Shown one piece after another: positions 1 through 6,415 of a stretch of 20,292 nucleotides of DNA. The notes under the pieces are model-generated. The model was given only the letters and a program-made list of their open reading frames with translations, did not search any database and had not been told where the DNA came from. How positions within the stretch are numbered: position 1 is the stretch's first letter; each line of letters begins with the position of its first letter. The position numbers and the translations under genes are program-made. Source of the stretch: Gammaproteobacteria bacterium (GTDB lineage Bacteria; Pseudomonadota; Gammaproteobacteria; UBA4575); contig JANQKJ010000270.1 of NCBI GenBank assembly GCA_028281205.1, positions 1 to 20,292 of the forward strand, read 5' to 3'.

Positions 1-1
1 T

Positions 2-202
2 GACCGTGAAACTATAGAAACCGCAGGTAGATTGTCACAACAGGAGCTCAATGTAGCCATGAGTGACTTTGTAGTTTTGCTGGGCCATGTGGCTGCCCAA
101 TTTCAGGAAATGGCAGCAATATTCGAATTGAAAATTCAAGATACTAATCATATTCAATCTATTACTGATCTCGCCTCATTAGTATTTCTAAACGAAAATT
201 AA
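2..202 (+). CDS. C-terminal tail of an unrecognised protein (5' truncated)
   Basis: An open frame enters from the left edge and ends at TAA 200-202, giving 66 residues that end in SLVFLNEN. An internal ATG at position 59 lacks a convincing ribosome site, so I read this as the tail of a longer gene and not as a small gene of its own. The stretch is mostly amphipathic helix (VVLLGHVAAQFQEMAAIFEL), with no signal peptide, membrane segment or motif I can assign. The frame stays open from the very first bases, and the intergenic region with its CRP-like site begins right after its stop. No function is proposed. Confidence 0.6.
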   Translation, partial: DRETIETAGRLSQQELNVAMSDFVVLLGHVAAQFQEMAAIFELKIQDTNHIQSITDLASLVFLNEN

Positions 203-465
203 ATAGATTTTTATTTAAATAGTTTTGTTTTCTTTAAACCACTAAAATTCAGTGAGTTACTCTTATTTCTTTATTTGTGTATTTTTGTAGGTGAAAATAC
301 AAATGTGATGCGAGTCACAAAATAAAAATTCATCTGTAAAAACTTACTATTAGGCAGTAAGTTAGCGTTTACAATAAGCTAGTGTTTATTGTTCAACAGA
401 GTAAAATAGCTAATCAGCGTATTGCTAACTAACAATGCAAACAAAGTATTAAGGGGAATTATTTA
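203..465 (+). promoter_or_regulatory. 263-nt intergenic region with stacked palindromes upstream of the VPxPA-CTERM gene
   Basis: There is no gene here. In order it holds a CRP-type palindrome (304-319), a perfect 8-bp inverted repeat AACTTACT/AGTAAGTT (341-348 and 356-363), a 7-bp inverted repeat ACAATAA/TTATTGT (371-377 and 386-392), a possible -10 element TAAAAT (402-407) and the SD AAGGGG (451-456) for the gene starting at 466. I could not place a good -35. The density of dyads suggests a regulated promoter for the secreted protein; that is inference. Confidence 0.45.
304..319 (+). promoter_or_regulatory. CRP/FNR-family binding site (perfect TGTGA-N6-TCACA)
   Basis: The sequence TGTGATGCGAGTCACA matches the CRP consensus half-sites TGTGA and TCACA with the canonical 6-nt spacer, and A-rich flanks on both sides add to the match. 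It lies about 150 bp upstream of the start codon at 466. If the TAAAAT at 402-407 is the -10 element, the site sits near -100, a distance compatible with class I or helper-site activation. Which CRP-family protein binds it cannot be read from the sequence. Confidence 0.6.
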
Positions 466-1122
466 ATGAAGTTGGTTGGAGTTTTTTTATTATTTGTTTT
501 ATCGCTAAGTGTATCGCATGCTGCAATTATACAGGGTCAGGAATATTTTCTGCTCGATCATCCAGATAGTGCATTAACTAATAGTCAGGGACCATACGGT
601 CTGCGTTTAGATTCATTAGCTCCCCCTGTAGGTGCTGGCCCGACTTTTAGCACTCAGTTAGGTGGTGCTAGTGTCAAGCTAGTGTGGGATGGTCTTATAG
701 CCAATATTGTTGGTACTTTATATAACAATACAACTATGACTTTATGGCAAGTGTCTCAAACGTTGACCAATATAGTCGCCATCCCTGGTGGCTTTAAATC
801 AACCGCAGGTGAGTTAGTGCTAACAGATCCGGATAACAACGTGTTTGTTTATACTGCGGTACCTGATGGCAGTGGTAATGTTTTTAAAGCAGATGATAGT
901 GGTCATCGTTGTGGCGGCCATGATGATTGTGGACCGCTAATTGCACGCGGTTGGTTGCTACCGAAAGTGGGCGATTTTGAAAAAGATTACTACGGTAAAG
1001 TCTTTCATGGTACTAATGACTGGCTTGTGCAGTTAACGCCCGTGCCTGTTCCTGCCGCGCTGCCGTTACTCATTTCCGGGTTGCTTGGGTTCTCGTTGCT
1101 TGCGCGCAAGCGAAGAAGTTAA
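466..1122 (+). CDS. Secreted protein with VPxPA-CTERM (PEP-CTERM-type) sorting tail
   Basis: This is a 218-residue exported protein. Residues 1-19 are a Sec signal peptide ending SVSHA. The last 26 residues form a tripartite sorting signal: VPVPA at 193-197, a hydrophobic segment at about 198-213, and the basic end RKRRS. Such tails are recognised by exosortases, which cleave and hand the protein on to the cell surface or exopolysaccharide matrix in Gram-negative bacteria (established for the family). The middle, rich in Gly, Thr and Asn, looks beta-stranded, and a short Cys/His cluster (HRCGGHDDCG) lies near residues 146-155. I recognise no catalytic domain. The SD AAGGGG lies 9 nt before ATG 466. 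No exosortase is in this window, so it must be encoded elsewhere. The gene appears monocistronic, with a strong terminator 25 nt after the stop. Confidence 0.85.
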   Translation: MKLVGVFLLFVLSLSVSHAAIIQGQEYFLLDHPDSALTNSQGPYGLRLDSLAPPVGAGPTFSTQLGGASVKLVWDGLIANIVGTLYNNTTMTLWQVSQTLTNIVAIPGGFKSTAGELVLTDPDNNVFVYTAVPDGSGNVFKADDSGHRCGGHDDCGPLIARGWLLPKVGDFEKDYYGKVFHGTNDWLVQLTPVPVPAALPLLISGLLGFSLLARKRRS

Positions 1123-1147
1123 GTACTCAATAACAATGCTGCACACT

Positions 1148-1171
1148 AAGCCCCGCATTGCGGGGCTTTTT
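1148..1171 (+). terminator. Rho-independent terminator
   Basis: AAGCCCCGC (1148-1156) pairs perfectly with GCGGGGCTT (1160-1168) across a 3-nt loop, followed by a T run to 1171. It ends the VPxPA-CTERM transcript. Confidence 0.92.
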
Positions 1172-1179
1172 CGTAATCG

Positions 1180-1226
1180 CATATTTTCCGTTAAAATATG
1201 GAACTCATCAAAGAGTTATGACTCTT
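1180..1226 (+). repeat. Two perfect inverted repeats upstream of eipA
   Basis: CATATTTT (1180-1187) and AAAATATG (1193-1200) form an 8-bp dyad with a 5-nt loop. AAGAGT (1211-1216) and ACTCTT (1221-1226) form a 6-bp dyad with a 4-nt loop. Neither is followed by a T run, so they are not terminators. They lie 45-90 nt before the eipA start and could be operator or leader structures. Confidence 0.4.
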
Positions 1227-1270
1227 AAGCAAAGTATTTCATTATAAAAATAGTCCATTGGAGCATGTCT

Positions 1271-1828
1271 ATGTATCTAAAACTGTTGGCATTGATCACA
1301 TTATTTTTGGTTGGCTTCGCATCTCAATCGATAGCTGATGACTCGGGGAAGTACGATAAAGATACGATTATTAGTGAAGCTCAAAGCTACTTAGGTGCGG
1401 GCGCGGAAGGTTTGGCTTCAGTGATTGAAAAAGCATTTGAAGATCATGGTCAGCCTGATGGCTATATTAAGGGCAGAGAGGCAGCTGGTGCCGTAGTAGT
1501 TGGCTTGCGTTATGGGGATGGGGACATCTATCTCAAGAATGGCTACAGTCGCCAGGTACACTGGCAAGGGCCATCAATAGGTTTTGACTGGGGTGGAAAT
1601 GCTGCCAAAGTGTTTATGCTGGTATATAGCCTGCCTAGTGTTGAGAGCGTTTTTCAGAGATACCCAGGTGTTGATGGCAGCTTATATTTCGTTGGCGGGG
1701 CGGGTCTAAATTATGTACAACGAGATGAAACAGTTATTGCACCAATTCGCCTGGGGGTAGGTTGGCGCGCAGGTGCAAGTGTAGGATACTTAAAGTTCAC
1801 ACCGGAAAAGACGTGGAATCCACTCTAG
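1271..1828 (+). CDS. EipA family (DUF1134) periplasmic envelope protein
   Basis: The protein has a signal peptide (about the first 22 residues, ending QSIA) and then the conserved DUF1134 core. I recognise the family signature segments EKAFEDHGQPDGYI, GLRYGDGDIYLKN, HWQGPSIGFDWGGN, VYSLPSVESVFQRYPGVDGS, YFVGGAGLN, and the C-terminal GYLKFTPEKTWNPL. In Brucella the family member EipA is a periplasmic barrel-like protein needed for envelope integrity; the biochemical role is unknown. An in-frame ATG also exists at 1265, but the SD TTGGAG at 1258-1263 sits 1 nt from that codon and 7 nt from ATG 1271, so I choose 1271 (186 residues). The family is best known from alphaproteobacteria, so its presence here is worth noting. 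It appears to be a single gene. Confidence 0.9.
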   Translation: MYLKLLALITLFLVGFASQSIADDSGKYDKDTIISEAQSYLGAGAEGLASVIEKAFEDHGQPDGYIKGREAAGAVVVGLRYGDGDIYLKNGYSRQVHWQGPSIGFDWGGNAAKVFMLVYSLPSVESVFQRYPGVDGSLYFVGGAGLNYVQRDETVIAPIRLGVGWRAGASVGYLKFTPEKTWNPL

Positions 1829-1839
1829 CCGCTTAGTTG

Positions 1840-1864
1840 CTCCGCACATATGCCGGAGGTTTTT
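1840..1864 (+). terminator. Possible weak terminator after eipA
   Basis: CTCCG (1840-1844) can pair with CGGAG (1854-1858), followed by five T residues (1860-1864). The stem is only 5 bp with a 9-nt loop, so the call is tentative. Confidence 0.45.
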
Positions 1865-1969
1865 AAGCAACAATTAAGAGTAAATAAAAATAAAGCTAAG
1901 GAAATAAATCCAAGGAGAATAATTATCAGGGAGATCTAATACTATTAAATAAATATTGGAGAAGTAATT

Positions 1970-2173
1970 ATGTCAGTAGCAAGAGTGACGGAGATCAAAG
2001 CATCCTCTAAAAAAAGTTTTGAGGATGCAATTCAGACAGGCGTTAAGCGTGCGAGTAAAACTTTGGAGAATGTTAAAAGTGCATGGGTGCAGGACCAAGA
2101 AGTAACTGTGGGTAAGAAAGGCGAAGTTGAAGAGTACCGTGTTTTGCTTAAGGTGACATTTATTCTTAATTAG
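1970..2173 (+). CDS. Dodecin family protein
   Basis: This 67-residue protein spans the whole dodecin fold. Landmarks are KVTEI-like VARVTEIKASS at the N-terminus, SFEDAIQTGVKRASKTL for the helix (16-32), W39 in AWVQDQEV, and the strand EYRVLLKVTFIL at the end. Dodecins form hollow dodecamers that bind flavins or coenzyme A between stacked aromatic side chains; they act as cofactor buffers (family knowledge). W39 is the expected flavin-stacking residue. Position 57 is Arg, where archaeal flavin-binding dodecins have Gln in the equivalent strand, so the exact ligand is open. The SD GGAG (1958-1961) lies 8 nt before the ATG. The gene stands alone between eipA and a shared bidirectional terminator. 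Confidence 0.9.
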   Translation: MSVARVTEIKASSKKSFEDAIQTGVKRASKTLENVKSAWVQDQEVTVGKKGEVEEYRVLLKVTFILN

Positions 2174-2196
2174 TAATAACGACACGTAATCAAATA

Positions 2197-2226
2197 AAAA
2201 AGCCCGGGCAATACCCGGGCTTTTTA
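2197..2226. terminator. Bidirectional terminator between dodecin and the Gly-rich gene
   Basis: AAAAAGCCCGGG (2197-2208) pairs with CCCGGGCTTTTT (2214-2225) around a 5-nt loop. A run of A on the left and T on the right lets it work on both strands, serving the convergent genes on either side. Confidence 0.92.
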
Positions 2227-2248
2227 CTTTTCATAATGATGGGATCAA

Positions 2249-2533
2249 TTATTTGGCAAAGGCATTTTTTAATACACCAATAATCACCATTAAAACACCT
2301 CCGCCAACACCACCAGACGCCACGTTGCCAAGGATGCCCGCGATATCTGTTCCGCCACCACCGACATCGAGTCCAAGTGTGCTCAGCAAGGCACCACCCG
2401 CACCACCTCCAAGGATGCCCACAATAGAATTTCCTAACGTACCAAGACTTAGGTTTTTCATTAATCCGCCGGCGATGTTGCCTCCGACAGCGCCACTTAT
2501 GAGATTGATTATGAGAGGTAGCATGCTTTCCAT
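2249..2533 (-). CDS. Small glycine-rich hydrophobic membrane protein
   Basis: This 94-residue protein consists mostly of Gly-rich hydrophobic stretches: SGAVGGNIAGGLMKN, SLGTLGNSIVGILGGGAGGALL, GTDIAGILGNVASGGVGGGVLMVIIGVL. The pattern (alternating Gly and small hydrophobics, conserved-looking SLGTLGN loop) resembles the small YeaQ/YmgE/GlsB-like class in style, but I cannot assign it firmly. It probably inserts in the membrane as two or three tightly packed helices. The SD AGGAG (complement of 2541-2545) is 7 nt from the ATG, which supports translation on this strand. The opposite strand carries a Pro-rich frame at 2253-2630 that I regard as a shadow of this Gly-rich gene. It is convergent with dodecin and ends at the shared terminator. 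Function unknown. Confidence 0.75.
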   Translation of the reverse strand: MESMLPLIINLISGAVGGNIAGGLMKNLSLGTLGNSIVGILGGGAGGALLSTLGLDVGGGGTDIAGILGNVASGGVGGGVLMVIIGVLKNAFAK

Positions 2534-2754
2534 CGATGTTCTCCTGATTATTTATTATTTTAGTTATTTGTATTGCGCTATCACATTGAGTGAAGAGCAT
2601 AGTCATTATAGGGATTTTGCACCAAAATAGGACAATTTCTGAACAAAATATTGTCTGCTGAAATAAATGGCAGGTTTATTAAAAGCTTAGCTGCATTGCT
2701 ATGTGATAATTTTGAATCTGTAAGTCCAGATCTAGTGATGTCAAAGGAGGTTTT

Positions 2755-3798
2755 GTGCTCTTTAACGAGTATTACACTGCGGAAAATCATGGCCCTTATG
2801 AGCTATTTGCGCTTGGAGACTTTAAATTAACGTCGGGTCAGACTTTAGAAAAAGCGCAGCTTGCCTATAGCGTCTATGGAGAGCTGAATGAAGATCGAAG
2901 CAATGCCATATTGTTCACTATCATGTTTTCAGGCACGTCAAAAAATATGGCGCATTACATTGGTCCTGGGAAGGCTTTAGATCCTGAAAAGTATTGCATT
3001 ATTCTCCCCAATCAATTGGGTAATGGGATTTCCAGTTCCCCGCATAATACTGATGGCGAACAGGCAATGGAAAATTTCCCTCAGCTGTCAATTGCCGATG
3101 ATGTCATTGCGCAGCATCAATTACTCACGGAAAAATTCAAGCTGACTCAACTACAACTTGTGACTGGTTGGTCGATGGGTGCGCAACAAACTTTAGAATG
3201 GGCAATTCGCTACCCTGAGATGGTAAAGCGTGCAGCACCGATAGCCGGTACGGCCCAATGTACGCCACATAATTCATTGTATGTTGATGTTTTCAGTGAA
3301 GCATTAAGCTCGGATCCACAATTTAATCAGGGAGCATATACATCAGCGCATAGTTGTGAGGCTGGTCTTAAACGTTTGGCTCATGTATTTGCTTTGATGG
3401 GTGTCTGTCCTGAATTCTATAAACAGCAACAGTGGCAACGCTTGGGCTTTGAATCCCAGCAAGCATGTATGAAAAATTTTTGGGAAGCATGGTTTAAACC
3501 TATGGATCCAAATGCACTGTTGTGCATGGCGCATAAGTGGCAAACAGGTGATTCCAGTGTGCTGGCTAATGGCAGTCTTGAACAAGCCCTGAAGGGAATT
3601 ACTGCAAAAACGTTCATGATCGCATTTGCCCAAGATATGTTTGTCCCTCCTGCTGATATGGCTTATGAACAGCAATTTATCCCGCACAGTGAGATTAAAA
3701 TAGTGCCATCATTAATGGGGCATTTTGCTATGCTGGGCTTATTTGAAGAAGATTTTGCAGCTATTGATGGCTTGTTTGCAGAGCTGCTCTCTCATTGA
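2755..3798 (+). CDS. Alpha/beta hydrolase, homoserine O-acetyltransferase (MetX)-like
   Basis: This 347-residue protein follows the MetX/HTA layout: an early AYSVYGELNEDRSNAIL strand, PNQLGNGISSSP, the nucleophile elbow G-W-S140-M-G, then D294 in AQDMFVPP and H323 in MGHFAMLG as the likely catalytic triad. Genuine homoserine acetyltransferases use GGSMGG at the elbow and have diagnostic substrate-binding arginines. Here the elbow is GWSMGAQQTLEW, so I call it a MetX-like acyltransferase or hydrolase of unknown substrate and give no metX symbol. The start is GTG 2755, preceded by a perfect AAAGGAGG (2743-2750) at 4-nt spacing; no in-frame ATG competes upstream. It is soluble, with no signal peptide. 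No methionine-pathway gene adjoins it, and hisI follows after 87 nt, probably under its own promoter. Confidence 0.85.
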   Translation: MLFNEYYTAENHGPYELFALGDFKLTSGQTLEKAQLAYSVYGELNEDRSNAILFTIMFSGTSKNMAHYIGPGKALDPEKYCIILPNQLGNGISSSPHNTDGEQAMENFPQLSIADDVIAQHQLLTEKFKLTQLQLVTGWSMGAQQTLEWAIRYPEMVKRAAPIAGTAQCTPHNSLYVDVFSEALSSDPQFNQGAYTSAHSCEAGLKRLAHVFALMGVCPEFYKQQQWQRLGFESQQACMKNFWEAWFKPMDPNALLCMAHKWQTGDSSVLANGSLEQALKGITAKTFMIAFAQDMFVPPADMAYEQQFIPHSEIKIVPSLMGHFAMLGLFEEDFAAIDGLFAELLSH

Positions 3799-3838
3799 TA
3801 AGCATGCTAAGTCAGCGGATGGAATCTTGATTTTGCGG

Positions 3839-3847
3839 TGTTATACT
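3839..3847 (+). promoter_or_regulatory. Candidate extended -10 promoter for hisI
   Basis: TGTTATACT matches the extended -10 pattern TGnTATAAT at all but one position. Transcription would start about 3854, 32 nt before the hisI ATG. No good -35 is visible, as is common for extended -10 promoters. Confidence 0.45.
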
Positions 3848-3885
3848 GCGCAGCCAATTTGGTAACTGAGTAGAAGTATATAGTT

Positions 3886-4353
3886 ATGTTTGCAACACGT
3901 GACAGTATTGAGCAGGTTGAAGAAGGTAATGAACTTGCGCCTAAATTTGATGAAAATGGATTAATCCCAGTAGTCACCACTGATATGGCCTCGGGTGAAC
4001 TGCTTATGATGGGTTACATGAATGAAGAAGCGTTTAAGAAAACCATAGAAATCGGTGAGGCACATTACTGGAGCCGCAGCAGACAGTGCCTATGGCACAA
4101 AGGTGCAACCAGTGGCCTGGTGCAGAAGGTGATAGAAATGCGTATCGATGATGATCAGGATACCGTGTGGTTAAGAGTAGATGTAGCTGGGGGGGCAAGT
4201 TGTCACGTAGGCTACCGCTCATGTTTTTATCGTTCGATTCCAATAGGTAAACCCCAGGATAATAGCCCGTTAACCTTGAAATACCATGAAAGCGATAAAG
4301 TGTTTGATCCTGAAGAAGTTTATGGAGATGCGCCTAACCCAACTAAATTATAA
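3886..4353 (+). CDS. hisI: Phosphoribosyl-AMP cyclohydrolase
   Basis: This enzyme opens the purine ring of phosphoribosyl-AMP, the third step of histidine synthesis, in the cytosol. The 155-residue protein shows the full family signature: LIPVVTTD, LMMGYMNEEAF, HYWSRSRQCLWHKGATSG (60-77), the Mg-binding acidic cluster DDDQD (88-92), and C106HVGYRSC113 with metal-binding cysteines. It is the stand-alone cyclohydrolase; there is no HisE domain, since the tail after about residue 120 is only a short acidic extension. It lies away from any his operon. The next gene begins 17 nt after its stop, so it likely heads a three-gene transcript with two membrane proteins that have no evident link to histidine. 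Confidence 0.95.
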   Translation: MFATRDSIEQVEEGNELAPKFDENGLIPVVTTDMASGELLMMGYMNEEAFKKTIEIGEAHYWSRSRQCLWHKGATSGLVQKVIEMRIDDDQDTVWLRVDVAGGASCHVGYRSCFYRSIPIGKPQDNSPLTLKYHESDKVFDPEEVYGDAPNPTKL

Positions 4354-4370
4354 AGATTAACAAGATTAAT

Positions 4371-4658
4371 ATGCGCACATTATTAGCAATAATACTGTGT
4401 GTTTGCATATTGGCAGGGTTTAGTTATTTAGTGGTAGAAACAACTGCACCCAAAATAATGGCGCAATTAGAATCTGATATCACACAGCAATTATTACAAC
4501 ATGATCTAGCTTCCATAAAGGTTTCTATAAATGGCCGTGATGTTACTTTGCATGGTGAATTAGAGACTCAAGAGCAAATTAGCCAGGCAATTAAAGTGGC
4601 AAGTCATCGACCAGGCGTGAGAATTGTAATGAATAATATGAGAGTGACTGAAAAATAG
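4371..4658 (+). CDS. Membrane-anchored BON-domain protein
   Basis: This 95-residue protein has an N-terminal membrane anchor (about 4-22) and then a single BON domain: the helix-forming LESDITQQLLQHDLASIKVSINGRDVTLHGELETQEQ and the closing strand VRIVMNNMRV. BON domains occur in envelope proteins that bind phospholipid or peptidoglycan, including OsmY and OmpA-linked proteins (family knowledge). The domain should lie in the periplasm. It sits 17 nt after hisI and 16 nt before the DUF4332-like gene, which suggests cotranscription and perhaps pairing with that second membrane protein. No clear SD is visible; coupling to hisI is plausible. Confidence 0.75.
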   Translation: MRTLLAIILCVCILAGFSYLVVETTAPKIMAQLESDITQQLLQHDLASIKVSINGRDVTLHGELETQEQISQAIKVASHRPGVRIVMNNMRVTEK

Positions 4659-4674
4659 TCGAGTCAGTTAAGTT

Positions 4675-5310
4675 ATGAATTATTTAATCCAAGAAATTTC
4701 AATTTATTTATTTGCCGCTTTTGTTATTGGCGTAATTTATGGCTGGGTTGTAAAAAGTATACGTGCTCAACGTGATCTAAATGGACATTTAGACCGGTAT
4801 GAGCGTGAACTTGAAGCATTACGTGCAGAAAATCAATCATTAGCGCAGCGTATTGAACAACTCGAGTTGGTTCCTGCCAGCGGAGGTGCTGAAGATTGGC
4901 AAGATGAATACTCCTTAGATGTCATTGAAGATATAGAAGCATCCACCTTGGCAAAGCTTAAAGATATGGATGTCAGCACTACAAAAGATTTATGGAAAAA
5001 ATGCGACAGTGATGATGCCGTTTACGATCTTGCGACAAAAATTGGCGTTGAAGATTTTGCTATCCAAAGGTGGGTGTCGATTGCGCAGTTATTGCGTGTA
5101 GCAAACATCGAAGCAGATGATGCAGTGTTATTAGAAGCCACAGAGATTTATTCGCTTGAAGACTTGGCGGCGCAAAAGCCGGTACGTTTAGGTGAAAAAT
5201 TGGAAAAAAATAATGCGCGTGAAAATATTCTCAGTCAAATCCCTGAGCAGGAAAAATTATCTGGCTGGATAGAGCATGCACAACACATTCTTAGTTTGAA
5301 TAATAAATAG
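4675..5310 (+). CDS. Membrane protein with coiled coil and DUF4332/helix-hairpin-helix-like domain
   Basis: The 211-residue protein has one N-terminal transmembrane helix (about 6-27), a coiled coil (about 32-66, RYERELEALRAENQSLAQRIEQL), then a cytoplasmic all-helical region. From about residue 80 the order is a first helical repeat (LDVIEDIEASTLAKLKDMDVSTT), KIGVEDFAIQRWVSIAQLLRVANIEADDAVLLEAT, YSLEDLAAQKP and a closing WIEHAQ helix. This matches the layout of DUF4332, a helix-hairpin-helix-like fold with tandem GI.xxx.A repeats. Typical members carry GIG turns, which are degenerate here (DIEAS, NIEAD), so DNA binding is doubtful. It is 16 nt after the BON gene. Its stop lies 5 nt from the convergent yceI stop, with no terminator between. 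Role unknown. Confidence 0.7.
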   Translation: MNYLIQEISIYLFAAFVIGVIYGWVVKSIRAQRDLNGHLDRYERELEALRAENQSLAQRIEQLELVPASGGAEDWQDEYSLDVIEDIEASTLAKLKDMDVSTTKDLWKKCDSDDAVYDLATKIGVEDFAIQRWVSIAQLLRVANIEADDAVLLEATEIYSLEDLAAQKPVRLGEKLEKNNARENILSQIPEQEKLSGWIEHAQHILSLNNK

Positions 5311-5315
5311 TATTG

Positions 5316-5882
5316 TTAGTTAGCTAATTCGTAGGTGACTGAAAATATCACTTGCACATTAAAGCCGATAGTTTCATCTTCTAGCCATTCTCCTATACCT
5401 ATATTGTAATCGCGACGGTCTAAAGTGAAACGTGCCTGCGCTTGACGCCGCTGGTCGTTTATCACTTGCCATTGCATAGGGAAGGTAATTTCTTTTTGTT
5501 GATCGCGAATAGTGAGTAAGCCTGTTACTTCAAGTAAATTGTCATTAATTATAGTGATAGATTGGCTGCTAAATGTCGCTTGTGGGAATTTGCTAAAGTA
5601 AAACCAATCTTCTTCTGCCAGTGCTTGATCACGATCCCTGCTTTGTGTATTTGCCGAGGTGACATCAATATTGCTTAGCAGTTTGCTGGCAGTGATATTG
5701 TCTGGATCAATATTAAATTGAGAACTAAAGCGTGTGAACTGGCCTTCAAATTCTGCATTATCATAACTGGCAATAAATTTAATTTGGCTTTGATCAGCAA
5801 TAGATAACCACTGTTGTGCAGCTGCGCAGGGCAGTGTTGCTATTAACAACATCAAAGAAATAAAATTTGTTAAATTATTCAT
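5316..5882 (-). CDS. YceI family periplasmic protein (second copy)
   Basis: This 188-residue lipocalin-like protein begins with a signal peptide (about 1-22, ending CAAA). Family features are SQIKFIASYDNAEFEGQFTRFSSQFNIDP at the N-terminus, the DRDQALAEEDWFYFSKFPQATF segment, and the ending RRDYNIGIGEWLEDETIGFNVQV. YceI proteins bind polyprenyl chains such as isoprenoid quinones in a beta-barrel cavity. It is the last gene of a minus-strand trio: its ATG overlaps the cytochrome b561 stop in an ATGA (5879-5882), so translation is coupled. It is clearly diverged from the other YceI at 6415-6993, so it is not a recent duplicate. The pair with cytochrome b561 suggests quinone-linked redox in the periplasm (inference). 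Confidence 0.9.
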   Translation of the reverse strand: MNNLTNFISLMLLIATLPCAAAQQWLSIADQSQIKFIASYDNAEFEGQFTRFSSQFNIDPDNITASKLLSNIDVTSANTQSRDRDQALAEEDWFYFSKFPQATFSSQSITIINDNLLEVTGLLTIRDQQKEITFPMQWQVINDQRRQAQARFTLDRRDYNIGIGEWLEDETIGFNVQVIFSVTYELAN

Positions 5883-6415
5883 AACATACGCTTGAGTATG
5901 TCATTGCGTTTAATCCAATGATGATGCAGTGCCGCGCATACATGCAGTAAAACTACACTGCCTAATATGCAGATTAATACGAAATGTGTGGTCTTTGCAT
6001 AGTCTTCAACCACAATACTGGGTTCAGTGATTGGAGGTATTTCAAATAAGCCAAACCACTGTAAAGGAAAATTGGCTGCAGAATTAATCACCCAGCCACT
6101 TATCGGAATAGCAAACAACAGACCATACATAAGTAGCTGGCCTAAGAATACAATCTTTGTTTGCAATTTAGATAAATGTTTTGAAGCACGTGGTGCGGGA
6201 TTAAGTAATCGCCAAATGACACGGATAAAAATAACTACTAGCAGCAGCATGCCAATAGATTTGTGCACAATGAACATTTCCAATTTCATTGGTGATAAGC
6301 GCATATTTATCATGGTGATGCCAAGTCCAAACATGAAAAATACTGCAATGGCACTAAACCAATGTAGTAGGCGACTGAGTAATCCCCAGTGGTTGGCACT
6401 GTTACCCCATTTCAT
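5879..6415 (-). CDS. Cytochrome b561 family di-heme membrane protein
   Basis: The 178-residue protein has four transmembrane helices (about 18-37, 50-70, 90-110, 143-165). Candidate heme ligands stand where the CybB family has them: H18 in RLLHW, H51 in VHKSIG, H144 in KTTHF and H158 in LLHVCAALHHHW. The family moves electrons between quinol and acceptors such as oxygen or superoxide (E. coli CybB). The start ATG shares its A with the TAA stop of the upstream yceI (6415), and its stop overlaps the next ATG, so the three genes form a tightly coupled yceI-cybB-yceI unit. The protein is likely to exchange electrons with quinone carried by the YceI partners (inference). Confidence 0.92.
   Translation of the reverse strand: MKWGNSANHWGLLSRLLHWFSAIAVFFMFGLGITMINMRLSPMKLEMFIVHKSIGMLLLVVIFIRVIWRLLNPAPRASKHLSKLQTKIVFLGQLLMYGLLFAIPISGWVINSAANFPLQWFGLFEIPPITEPSIVVEDYAKTTHFVLICILGSVVLLHVCAALHHHWIKRNDILKRML

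Noticed and set aside
2190..2606. Trp/Arg/Cys-rich minus-strand frame
   Set aside because: Implausible composition, runs through the terminator, and overlaps the better-supported 2249-2533 gene in another frame.
2253..2630. Pro-rich open frame of 125 codons on the plus strand
   Set aside because: It is the antisense of the Gly-rich gene at 2249-2533 (Gly codons read as Pro); the minus strand has the SD and sits correctly at the terminator.
5311..5315. Missing terminator between convergent DUF4332-like and yceI genes
   Set aside because: The 5-nt gap leaves no room; overlapping convergent 3' ends are common and do not need a special explanation.
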